Positions 1 through 5,467 of a stretch of DNA of 8,296 nt are shown piece after piece (the first letter of the stretch is position 1; every line of letters begins with the position of its first letter). A program made the position numbers and the translations under genes. The stretch comes from Candidatus Roizmanbacteria bacterium (lineage in GTDB: Bacteria; Patescibacteriota; Microgenomatia; UBA1406; GWC2-37-13), in contig JACPMD010000049.1 of NCBI GenBank assembly GCA_016186235.1, forward strand, positions 1 through 8,296, given 5' to 3'. The notes beneath the pieces were generated by a model that was not told the DNA's origin, did not search any database, and saw only the letters and a list, made by a program, of their open reading frames with translations.

Positions 1-715
1 GGAAGAAGTTGAGGAGTTTAATATATAGTGAGGAGATGTTAAGGCTGAAAAATGGAATCCATTCATAAACCGTCTGAAGTATCCCCGCATGCTTCTTGTA
101 AAATAACTGGTACGCTTTCGCCAGTAATCGATCCTTACCATTCTTTGACAGAGAAACTTCATAGTGTTCGTAAACAGTCTTGCTATCGAGACCAACACTA
201 AATCCTGCTTTCTTCGCTCTTAGACAATAGTCTACGTCTTCGTAGTACATGAAAAACGATTCATCAAAATATCCGATTTCGTCGATTACTCGCTTTTTAA
301 GAATGAATAGGGACCCAGATATCCAAGGGACCGAAGTAAATCTCTGAGGAGGACTTTTTTCATTCAATCCAGCTGTCAATTTAAATCGATCAGTGACGCC
401 TCCATAGTAGATTTTTCCATGCATTTTCATAGCCAACCCCCAGAGATCAAAATGCTTTGAACCTTCTAACATCTCAGCTTTTCTAATGTTTTTTAAAGAG
501 ATGTCCGGATTGGCGATGACAAAATTGCTAAATCCCTTTTCTATAGCAATTCGCACTCCTCTATTTACTCCAAAAGCGTATCCTCTGTTTTCTTTCGTAT
601 TATCGATAAAAAGAATCTCTCTTTCTTCAAATCCAGCGTCACGTGTTTCTCTCCTTAATCGATCAACTTCAGAATCGGGAGTTTTGTATAAAACAAAAAT
701 TATTGCCGTTTTCAC
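1..715 (-). CDS. GT2 family glycosyltransferase, rhamnosyltransferase-like (3' end cut off by window edge)
   Basis: I translated this frame by hand: it stays open for 238 codons from a GTG at 715-713 to the left edge. The N-terminus is a GT-A nucleotide-binding fold (MKTAIIFVLYKTP). Then come a DNT...NRGYAFGVNRG stretch (residues 39-53) and NPD (69-71), which stands where the family has its metal-binding DxD-type motif. The GT2 signature GYFDESFFMYYEDVDYCLR (148-166) is clear. This pattern is typical of WbbL/RfbF-like (COG1216) enzymes that move a sugar, often rhamnose, from a dTDP-sugar to a lipid-linked glycan on the inner face of the membrane. The donor cannot be read from sequence. The GTG overlaps the TGA of the upstream glycosyltransferase by 4 nt, so the two are probably translationally coupled. 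Family members are usually about 270-300 residues, so only the C-terminus should be missing. The GTG start rests on the overlap; no Shine-Dalgarno sequence is evident. Confidence 0.9.
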   Translation of the reverse strand, partial: MKTAIIFVLYKTPDSEVDRLRRETRDAGFEEREILFIDNTKENRGYAFGVNRGVRIAIEKGFSNFVIANPDISLKNIRKAEMLEGSKHFDLWGLAMKMHGKIYYGGVTDRFKLTAGLNEKSPPQRFTSVPWISGSLFILKKRVIDEIGYFDESFFMYYEDVDYCLRAKKAGFSVGLDSKTVYEHYEVSLSKNGKDRLLAKAYQLFYKKHAGILQTVYEWIPFFSLNISSLYIKLLNFF

Positions 716-1494
716 GATAAAACTTTTATCTTCCGAATGAATAACATCAGGAAGTAAGTTAAAAACTCCATGTAGGCAAATCCCAAATCCAGAGGTATGC
801 GAAATATTCCATCTTTGTATCCCTTATCCTCAACAAATCGTGCCCATAACATGTGAAGAGGGTAGAGAAAAATCTTCTTAAAGCTTGTTTTCTCGCCTCG
901 TTTTACTTTCTGTTTGGCCTCGCGAAGGCCATAATCGGTAAACTTAGCGAACATCTGCAATAATGACCTATAAGAATAATGATCAATTTTATGTTCCAAC
1001 ACTCCGGCTTCTCCTTTTTTTAGCCTAAAACCTTCATGTACGAGAGCTGGGGATATGACTACAGATTCTTTCCGAAACAATCGAAGCATCTTGTAATTCT
1101 CTCCGCCGTAGTTTATGGCCTTCCCCATAAAATGATTCTGATATGGTATATAAAATCCTGCGATATTTTTTTTTCTTAATTTCTCCTGATCTAGTTCCTG
1201 AATTTCTCTAGATAATTTCTCAGAGATGACCTCATCTGCGTCCAATACGAGAATCCATCTCCCTCTCGTTTTGTTCAACCCAAACGCTCTCTTTTTTCCT
1301 AAATCATTTTCATCGTGTTTAAATATTCTTGCCTGAAATTTTTTGGCAATTTCAATAGTTTTATCTCTTGAGTCATTATCAATAATGACTATTTCGTCGG
1401 CAATAGCCTGCGTTGACTTCAAACTTTTCTCAAGAAGTTCCTCTGAATCTTTAGTAATCATAAGGAGAGACAAAATCGACCTCTGGTCTGACAT
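712..1494 (-). CDS. GT2 family glycosyltransferase, WaaE/beta-1,4-glucosyltransferase-like
   Basis: A 260-residue single-domain glycosyltransferase. It opens with SLLMITKDSEELLEKSLKS, followed by DEIVIIDNDSRDKT (residues 33-46), the nucleotide-sugar-binding start of a GT-A fold. LVLDADE (82-88) is the metal-binding DxD. A later RLFRK...VHEGF region (138-156) matches the acceptor-side motif of the WaaE/KdtX-like branch of GT2 (COG0463). Enzymes of this branch add glucose or a related hexose to lipid-linked or core oligosaccharide at the cytoplasmic face. The C-terminus (about 233-253) is hydrophobic and may associate with the membrane. It is the first gene of a minus-strand pair and overlaps the next by GTGA. 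The ATG lies only 3 bp from the divergent GTG at 1498. The donor and acceptor sugars are not determinable here. Confidence 0.92.
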   Translation of the reverse strand: MSDQRSILSLLMITKDSEELLEKSLKSTQAIADEIVIIDNDSRDKTIEIAKKFQARIFKHDENDLGKKRAFGLNKTRGRWILVLDADEVISEKLSREIQELDQEKLRKKNIAGFYIPYQNHFMGKAINYGGENYKMLRLFRKESVVISPALVHEGFRLKKGEAGVLEHKIDHYSYRSLLQMFAKFTDYGLREAKQKVKRGEKTSFKKIFLYPLHMLWARFVEDKGYKDGIFRIPLDLGFAYMEFLTYFLMLFIRKIKVLS

Positions 1495-1497
1495 AGT

Positions 1498-2691
1498 GTG
1501 CTGTATAGTATACTAATTTGTATTAATAAGATACTGAAGCATCCAAAATTCTTACTTTTATGCGGGGTTATCTTCGTTCTCGCTACTTCTATTGCCGTAA
1601 CGCTAAGTATAAACTTAAAAAATCAAGTCGATAGCCTTGCAAATGAAAAAAACGAGGTCAGTACGCGACTCACAAATATAAAATCTGAGCTCGATGTGCT
1701 TAAGAAAGAAGATCAATATGTCAAAAATAAAAACCTCGAGGAAACCATCAGCAAAATTGAAAAAACTTACACACAAGCGGTTGACGCCTATGAAAAACTC
1801 CTCGATCTGAAAAATATTTCAAAGAAAACAGATACATTTGACAACCAGTTCGCTGAAATACTTACGCTGCTTTCTGAACGGAACTATTCTTCGGCTGAGG
1901 GAGAACTAAAAGATTTAACAGCCAAAATCCAACAAGAGCAGCAAAAGATAGCATCTTCTTTTGTCATTCCAACCAACCTGCCTTCGAGCAATTCTCCTCC
2001 TTCCTCAGGATATAGTCGACAGGCGGTTCAGACAGATGCGGGTTCGTTTATGGTAGATATCGTCTCAGCGGATCTAAACTCTACGCGAGTCAGCGTAGAC
2101 ACAGCTTCAGAATCAGACTGCAGCAATGATTGTCCGGTACTTTCGCTTGGAGATTATGTTGGTAGAAACGGAGCGTATGCCGGTATTAACGGTTCGTATT
2201 TTTGTCCGGCAGATTATCCTAGCTGTTCGGACAAAAAAAATACCTTTGATTTTCTCCTGATGAATAAAAACAAAAAATATTTCAATTCTGACAAAAATGT
2301 CTATAGCACAATTCCTGCTGCAATATTCTTAGGTGGATCGGTTCGGTTTGTTGGTCAATCTCTTGAATGGGGCCGTGATACGAGTCCAGATGGTGTAATC
2401 GGAAATTATCCGCTTTTGACCATTGGCGGGAACGTGGTGTTTGGTGGAAGCGGCGAAGCAAAATTAAATAGTAAAGGTTCAAGAAGTTTTGTCGGCGCAA
2501 CCGGAAGTACTGTCTATATTGGTGTCGTCTATAATGCAACGGTTATGGAATCTGCAAAAACGCTCCAAGCACTCGGCATCCAGAACTCTCTCAACCTCGA
2601 CGACGGAGGATCAACGGCGCTCTGGTTCGGGGCTTACAAAGCCGGACCTGGAAGAGCCCTTCCGAATGCTATTTTATTTGTAAGAAAATAG
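1498..2691 (+). CDS. Membrane-anchored coiled-coil protein with NAGPA/DUF2233 phosphodiester glycosidase domain
   Basis: A 397-residue protein. One transmembrane segment (about residues 18-38) follows a short basic N-terminus, so the rest should lie outside the cytoplasm. Residues about 41-152 are polar, heptad-like and rich in Lys, Glu and Leu, suggesting a coiled-coil stalk, followed by a Ser/Pro-rich linker (157-173). The C-terminal domain shows the marks of the NAGPA family: INGSYF (230-235), NYPLLTIGG (303-311), and the catalytic-region signature NSLNLDDGGSTALW (363-376). The family cleaves GlcNAc-1-phosphodiester-type linkages and is often annotated as exopolysaccharide biosynthesis. 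Four cysteines (208, 212, 236, 243) could form two disulfides. The GTG start is doubtful: an in-frame TGA sits at 1489-1491, no Shine-Dalgarno is visible, and a possible promoter overlaps the first codons. No other ATG, GTG or TTG lies in frame before the stalk, so an unusual start such as ATT 1522 cannot be excluded. Confidence 0.88.
   Translation: MLYSILICINKILKHPKFLLLCGVIFVLATSIAVTLSINLKNQVDSLANEKNEVSTRLTNIKSELDVLKKEDQYVKNKNLEETISKIEKTYTQAVDAYEKLLDLKNISKKTDTFDNQFAEILTLLSERNYSSAEGELKDLTAKIQQEQQKIASSFVIPTNLPSSNSPPSSGYSRQAVQTDAGSFMVDIVSADLNSTRVSVDTASESDCSNDCPVLSLGDYVGRNGAYAGINGSYFCPADYPSCSDKKNTFDFLLMNKNKKYFNSDKNVYSTIPAAIFLGGSVRFVGQSLEWGRDTSPDGVIGNYPLLTIGGNVVFGGSGEAKLNSKGSRSFVGATGSTVYIGVVYNATVMESAKTLQALGIQNSLNLDDGGSTALWFGAYKAGPGRALPNAILFVRK
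1506..1515. promoter_or_regulatory. Palindromic, overlapping divergent -10-like elements
   Basis: TAGTATACTA is a perfect 10-bp palindrome, so it presents a TATACT hexamer on both strands (1509-1514 on plus, 1512-1507 on minus). On the minus strand this would start transcription about six bases before the ATG at 1494. An adjacent minus-strand TATACA (1507-1502) would give a nearly leaderless message. On the plus strand, CTGACA at 1488-1493 lies 15 bp upstream as a poor -35 match. The -35 matches are weak on both strands, so this is a suggestion from position and symmetry only. Confidence 0.3.
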
Positions 2692-2722
2692 TGATTTTTT
2701 CATAATATTGCTTTCTTTTTGC

Positions 2723-2728
2723 TATAAT
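2723..2728 (+). promoter_or_regulatory. Consensus -10 box (TATAAT), near-leaderless
   Basis: An exact TATAAT. The predicted transcription start is about 2735, two bases before an ATG at 2737. No good -35 box is present at 17 bp; the region around 2700 is T-rich but not TTGACA-like. It begins 31 bp after the glycosidase stop codon, so it starts a new short plus-strand unit rather than serving that gene. Confidence 0.5.
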
Positions 2729-2734
2729 TCTGAC

Positions 2735-2823
2735 CTATGAGGGGTTCTGAATGGCTAAAATTAGCACGTTTTGGAACGATATTAGCTCTAATAGGCATCG
2801 GTACTTTGCCACAAAGTATTTTT
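2735..2823 (+). ncRNA. Candidate small RNA of about 90 nt with three stem-loops
   Basis: The span runs from the predicted start behind TATAAT to the end of a T5 tract. Three successive hairpins can be drawn: GCTA/TAGC with a 4-nt loop (2754-2765), TATTA/TAATA with loop GCTC (2780-2793), and TACTTTG/CAAAGTA with loop CCA (2802-2818), the last followed by TTTTT. Promoter, compact structure and terminator together look like a short independent transcript. The first two stems are short and A+T-rich and could arise by chance. It resembles no RNA family I recognise. The same stretch also carries a 42-codon reading frame, so this is an alternative reading of that feature. Confidence 0.28.
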
Positions 2824-2865
2824 GACCGATATCCTAGACAGCCCCTCTTCTCTGTTGCACAATGA
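2737..2865 (+). CDS. Possible 42-residue small membrane peptide
   Basis: ATG 2737 to TGA 2863-2865 encodes 42 residues: a short N-terminus with one acidic and two basic residues (MRGSEWLKLAR), a hydrophobic stretch (about 12-24, FGTILALIGIGTL), then a polar tail with several prolines. One membrane-inserting helix is plausible. I do not recognise it. In favour are the exact -10 box ending eight bases before the ATG and the hydrophobic pattern. Against it are its short length, a terminator-like hairpin inside the frame at 2802-2823 that would cut the message after about 22-29 codons, and a 32-bp tail-to-tail overlap with the convergent methyltransferase gene. The frame may be fortuitous within a small RNA. 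Confidence 0.27.
   Translation: MRGSEWLKLARFGTILALIGIGTLPQSIFDRYPRQPLFSVAQ
2802..2823 (+). terminator. Intrinsic terminator (7-bp stem plus T5)
   Basis: TACTTTG (2802-2808), loop CCA, then CAAAGTA (2812-2818) pair perfectly over 7 bp and are followed by TTTTT (2819-2823) on the plus strand. The stem has only two G-C pairs, so it is modest. No T tract follows the hairpin on the minus strand, so it should act on plus-strand transcripts: those from the TATAAT at 2723 or readthrough from the glycosidase gene. Confidence 0.5.
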
Positions 2866-3682
2866 CAAACTGCAACCCTCCCTTATGTAATTTCCAGAGT
2901 GTTTGCCTTAAAAGAAAATAAAAAGGGATAAATAAACCGAAAAATGCTCCTTTTATCGTTTTACGAACAAGGTCGTTTTTAATATTTGTAAAATTTCCGT
3001 CTAAATTCTTTTTGAAGTCTAGCCAATCTTCATATGAAGTAAAGTATTCTATTTTGAATCCTGCTTTTTTTAAGAATAACGCTATAGACTTTGGTGAAAA
3101 GAAAAATTTATGATCCTCTACCATCCACCATGCCCATTTCCTGCATAGTTTTGCCATCAGGCTTTTATAGTTCGGGGTTTGAATAACAAGCAATCCATCT
3201 TTTGCAAGAAGGTTTTTGGCCTTTTTAATGTTTTTAAGAGGATTTTTAAAATGTTCGAGAACATCCATCATCAAAATAAGATCGTATTTGCCTCGCTTTC
3301 CCTTTATAAAGTCCTCGTACCTATTCTTAATAACTCGAGCCGGCGTTCCTCTTAAATAGTAAGGTGTCAAACTCGGCTCGAGTATATCGATTGTGTAGTT
3401 CCCCTTTTGATTGAGTATCGATGAAAACAGGCCAAAACCTCCCCCAACATCAAGTACATCTCCCCTGCTCTTGAACTGAGATAGTGTTCCGGCTAAAAGA
3501 TCAAATCTTTTACGTAAATTTTTTTCTCCCAGCCTATACCCTTCAAAATCGTAATCAATTGTTCGCCTCTGGACATCTTGATTTATAAAACCAAGGTCGC
3601 AGTTTTTGCACTCAAAAATTTGAACACTATCAACAACTTTCAGCTTACGAACATTTTTCTCACCACAGATAAGGCATTTCAT
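2834..3682 (-). CDS. Class I SAM-dependent methyltransferase with N-terminal zinc ribbon
   Basis: A 282-residue protein. CxxC pairs at residues 3/6 and 25/28 form a likely zinc ribbon. A Rossmann-fold methyltransferase follows, with SAM-binding motif I VLDVGGGFG (76-84), an acidic position at D99 (DILEPS), motif DVLEHF (140-145) and the post-motif strand GLLVIQTPN (163-171). Then comes the FFSPKSIALFLKKAGF segment (194-209) common in the Methyltransf_11/23-type branch. The C-terminus (about 244-260) is hydrophobic and aromatic, perhaps membrane-facing. Zn-ribbon methyltransferases of this shape often modify sugars or glycan ends in surface-polysaccharide loci. It lacks the C-terminal domain of the roughly 400-residue NovU/TylC3-type sugar C-methyltransferases, so O- or N-methylation seems likelier. 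The substrate is unknown. It is divergent from the similar gene at 3772. Confidence 0.88.
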   Translation of the reverse strand: MKCLICGEKNVRKLKVVDSVQIFECKNCDLGFINQDVQRRTIDYDFEGYRLGEKNLRKRFDLLAGTLSQFKSRGDVLDVGGGFGLFSSILNQKGNYTIDILEPSLTPYYLRGTPARVIKNRYEDFIKGKRGKYDLILMMDVLEHFKNPLKNIKKAKNLLAKDGLLVIQTPNYKSLMAKLCRKWAWWMVEDHKFFFSPKSIALFLKKAGFKIEYFTSYEDWLDFKKNLDGNFTNIKNDLVRKTIKGAFFGLFIPFYFLLRQTLWKLHKGGLQFVIVQQRRGAV

Positions 3683-3725
3683 GAAAGAAAGGCTGTCAAA
3701 GTAATAAATTCTCTCACTTTTGTAG

Positions 3726-3731
3726 ATTATA
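3726..3731 (-). promoter_or_regulatory. Consensus -10 box for the leftward methyltransferase
   Basis: The plus strand reads ATTATA, so the minus strand reads TATAAT. The predicted start is near 3719, leaving about 36 nt before the ATG at 3682. The -35 region 17 bp away is weak (TGGTAG). A TTGAAA is present farther upstream, but at a 24-bp spacing that is too long. Confidence 0.4.
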
Positions 3732-3736
3732 GTCCA

Positions 3737-3765
3737 TTGCAGGACACTCTACCACTTTCAATAAT
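3737..3765 (+). promoter_or_regulatory. Candidate leaderless promoter for the rightward methyltransferase
   Basis: TTGCAG (3737-3742), a 17-bp spacer and AATAAT (3760-3765) place the expected transcription start at 3772, the A of the ATG. The -10 box matches consensus at 5 of 6 positions and the -35 at 3 of 6. No Shine-Dalgarno precedes the ATG, which agrees with a leaderless message. Confidence 0.4.
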
Positions 3766-3771
3766 TCGTCC

Positions 3772-4674
3772 ATGTCCCGCTGTGAGATTTGTCAAAACAG
3801 CAAAACAACCTTCTTTCACTCACTTGGAAAATTTAGTTATTATCTATGTACCCGTTGCAGAACATTATTTTTATCCCCTAAACCCAGTAACTATCAAATT
3901 AAGAATTACTATTCTTCCCAATTTACCTATGATGCAGCAGAAAGTAACGAAGTTCGCATCCGAAAAAGGGCTCATATAACTCTCACAAAGCTAAAGAAAA
4001 TGAATCCGAAGGGAGAGTCTTTGCTCGATATAGGTTCTGGATATGGCTTTTTGCTAGAGGAGTCAAAAAAATATGGTATAAAAGCGCTCGGCTTAGAACC
4101 TGCAAAAAAACTTTACAGTCGAGCACATGAAAACACAAAAAATCTCTCTTTTGACTATTACTTCAAAAAAAATAGCAAGATCAGATTCGACTTTATTACA
4201 ATGATTCATCTCATCGAGCATGTTGCCGATCCGCGAGAAATAATTCAGAAAGCCCGACAATTATTATCTTCAAAAGGCATTTTATATATCGAAACACCGA
4301 ATCTCGATAGCCACCTTTTCTACGTCGAGAAGTATCACTATACGTTTCTCACCCCTCCCGACCATATCTGGATTTTTTCGTCAAAGAGTTTCAGTTATTT
4401 ATTAAAAGACGAGATAAATTTAAGCCGTCTGAACATTTCTACCTACAGTTACCCAGAACACTTCATGGGAATTTTAAAAAATACATTAAAATTTAAAAAC
4501 ACTAAAAATAAGGCAGACTCTATTATGAGAAGAGCTGAAAGATTAGAAAAAAGTAAGGTTACTCCCTTTAGCTTTAAGTATTTAGTACTTGATAAATTCA
4601 TAGCTCCTCTCTTAACTCCTCTTTTAAATATAGATAATAAGGGAAGTATTTTAGAGCTTTATTTAAAAAGATAA
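3772..4674 (+). CDS. Class I SAM-dependent methyltransferase with N-terminal zinc ribbon (second copy type)
   Basis: A 300-residue protein with the same architecture as its divergent neighbour. A CxxC pair at 4/7 and another at 26/29 form a likely zinc ribbon. Then come SAM motif I LLDIGSGYG (84-92), the acidic turn GLEPAKK (107-113), HLIEH (146-150) with VADPREIIQKARQLL (151-165), and GILYIETPN (169-177). DHIWIFSSKSF (197-207) corresponds to the substrate-side segment of the neighbour. The C-terminal 90 residues are Lys-rich and differ from the neighbour. Although the folds agree, the two are clearly diverged, so they probably act on different positions or sugars. It is expected to be cytoplasmic, and methylation of a surface-glycan precursor is inferred from the neighbouring glycosyltransferases. 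A longer overlapping frame (3578-3979) has no such motifs and was discarded. Confidence 0.9.
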   Translation: MSRCEICQNSKTTFFHSLGKFSYYLCTRCRTLFLSPKPSNYQIKNYYSSQFTYDAAESNEVRIRKRAHITLTKLKKMNPKGESLLDIGSGYGFLLEESKKYGIKALGLEPAKKLYSRAHENTKNLSFDYYFKKNSKIRFDFITMIHLIEHVADPREIIQKARQLLSSKGILYIETPNLDSHLFYVEKYHYTFLTPPDHIWIFSSKSFSYLLKDEINLSRLNISTYSYPEHFMGILKNTLKFKNTKNKADSIMRRAERLEKSKVTPFSFKYLVLDKFIAPLLTPLLNIDNKGSILELYLKR

Positions 4675-4683
4675 AAGATTCTC

Positions 4684-4710
4684 TTGACAAAAAAGATTCA
4701 ATGTTATAAC
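4684..4710 (+). promoter_or_regulatory. Promoter of the toxin-antitoxin operon
   Basis: A perfect -35 TTGACA (4684-4689) is followed by TATAAC (4705-4710), a 5/6 match to the -10 consensus. The 15-bp spacing is shorter than the optimum of 17. Transcription would begin near 4717, about 23 nt before the antitoxin ATG. The -10 box lies wholly inside a 16-bp palindrome, so repressor binding should block it. A 9-bp direct repeat, AAAAGATTC (4673-4681 and 4691-4699), brackets the -35. Confidence 0.6.
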
Positions 4711-4714
4711 ATTG
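4699..4714. promoter_or_regulatory. 16-bp perfect palindrome, likely antitoxin operator
   Basis: CAATGTTATAACATTG reads identically on both strands with no central mismatch; flanking bases break the symmetry. It is centred on the -10 box of the promoter 26 bp upstream of the antitoxin ATG. AbrB/MazE-fold antitoxins bind DNA as dimers and usually repress their own operon, so a symmetric site here is the expected operator. The binding itself is inferred. Confidence 0.6.
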
Positions 4715-4739
4715 TAATAACTTATCATTTAAAAGAGTC

Positions 4740-4991
4740 ATGGCTCAAAAAATAATCAAGGTAGGAAATTCCGCTGCGATAATAATCCCGAAGACTCTTC
4801 TACAGGAAGTAGGTTTGAATATCGGTAATAGCGTGGTAGTTGAGAAGGATATAACAAATCAAGCTTTCACTATCAGTAAAAAAGGTTCTATCTCTACTTC
4901 ATCAATTACCCCGAGGTTTTTAGCTATAGTAGATCGAGTAAATAAAAGATACGGGCCTGCGTTAAAAGAACTTGCCCAGAAACATTTGTAA
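4740..4991 (+). CDS. AbrB/MazE-type (SpoVT-AbrB fold) antitoxin
   Basis: An 83-residue protein. Residues 4-37 show the swapped-hairpin AbrB/MazE DNA-binding fold: KIIKVGNSAAIIIPKTLLQ, then GLNIGNSVVVEKD, with the characteristic GNS and IPK positions. A Ser/Thr-rich hinge (47-56) leads to a C-terminal tail (57-83) with F60, Y71-G72 and ALKELAQK, resembling the toxin-wrapping tails of antitoxins paired with Doc toxins. It should dimerise, bind the palindrome at 4699-4714, repress the operon and neutralise the toxin encoded just downstream. Only 4 nt separate its stop from the preferred toxin start (or the genes overlap by 20 nt if the toxin starts at 4972). The message leader holds a weak purine run (AAAAGAG) just before the ATG. 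Confidence 0.88.
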   Translation: MAQKIIKVGNSAAIIIPKTLLQEVGLNIGNSVVVEKDITNQAFTISKKGSISTSSITPRFLAIVDRVNKRYGPALKELAQKHL

Positions 4992-4995
4992 AAAC

Positions 4996-5394
4996 TTGTC
5001 CAATACTATTTTTTTGGCGCTCGAACAAATCTTAGTAATCCATGAAGACCAGATCGAAAGATACGGAGGAAGTCATGGCGTGAGAAACCTTGCGCTTATC
5101 GAATCTGCAGTTTATAGACCTCAAACAACATTCGCCGGCAAAGAACTTTATGATTCAATTTTTGATAAAGCAGCCGCGCTTTTACACTCGCTACTTTTAA
5201 ATCATGCATTTGTTGATGGGAACAAAAGAACAGCGATGGTCTCGACGCTTACCTTTCTCGAACTCAATGGTTATAGGCTCGAGGTTTCTCAAAAAGGATT
5301 GGTTACATTTGCCCTTACAGTAGAAAATAAAAAGCCTGCTATCGAGAAAATTGCGATGTGGTTAAAGAAACATTGCAAAAGGCGTAGATATTAG
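4996..5394 (+). CDS. doc: Death-on-curing (Doc/Fic family) toxin
   Basis: With the preferred TTG start the protein is 132 residues, near the usual Doc length of about 125-135. It begins with the family's LxLEQILxIHEDQIERYGG region (residues 8-25) and LALIESAVYRPQ (32-43). The active-site motif HAFVDGNKRTA (70-80) has H70 as the catalytic base. The NKR loop in place of the NGR of AMPylating Fic proteins is typical of Doc, which in phage P1 phosphorylates EF-Tu and stops translation. The usual Pro after the His is Ala here. The frame is also open from TTG 4972, which would overlap the antitoxin by 20 nt and give 140 residues. I chose 4996 because homologous N-termini begin close to the LxLE segment, but no ribosome-binding site decides it. 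Target and activity are inferred. Confidence 0.88.
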   Translation: MSNTIFLALEQILVIHEDQIERYGGSHGVRNLALIESAVYRPQTTFAGKELYDSIFDKAAALLHSLLLNHAFVDGNKRTAMVSTLTFLELNGYRLEVSQKGLVTFALTVENKKPAIEKIAMWLKKHCKRRRY

Positions 5395-5419
5395 CTACTT
5401 CTCAGAGCAACAGAATAAA

Positions 5420-5434
5420 AAAACCTCTGGTTTT
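5420..5434 (+). terminator. Weak hairpin terminator after the toxin gene
   Basis: AAAACC (5420-5425), loop TCT and GGTTTT (5429-5434) pair over 6 bp. It lies 26 nt after the toxin stop. The T run belongs to the stem and no longer T tract follows; an A run precedes it. It could end the toxin-antitoxin operon, but the two-GC stem is weak. Confidence 0.3.
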
Positions 5435-5467
5435 GTCGAATATACTCCATTGATCAGATAAGCAAAA

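Noticed and set aside
486..740. 84-codon plus-strand frame
   Set aside because: It lies opposite the glycosyltransferase gene at 1-715, whose frame has clear GT2 motifs; the product has no recognisable pattern.
2282..2539. 85-codon minus-strand frame rich in Arg, His and Gln
   Set aside because: It is a shadow of the glycosidase domain gene, which has conserved NAGPA motifs in this stretch.
3578..3979. 133-codon plus-strand frame across the divergent methyltransferase starts
   Set aside because: It overlaps both methyltransferases, which carry CxxC and SAM-binding motifs; this frame has none and crosses the promoter region.
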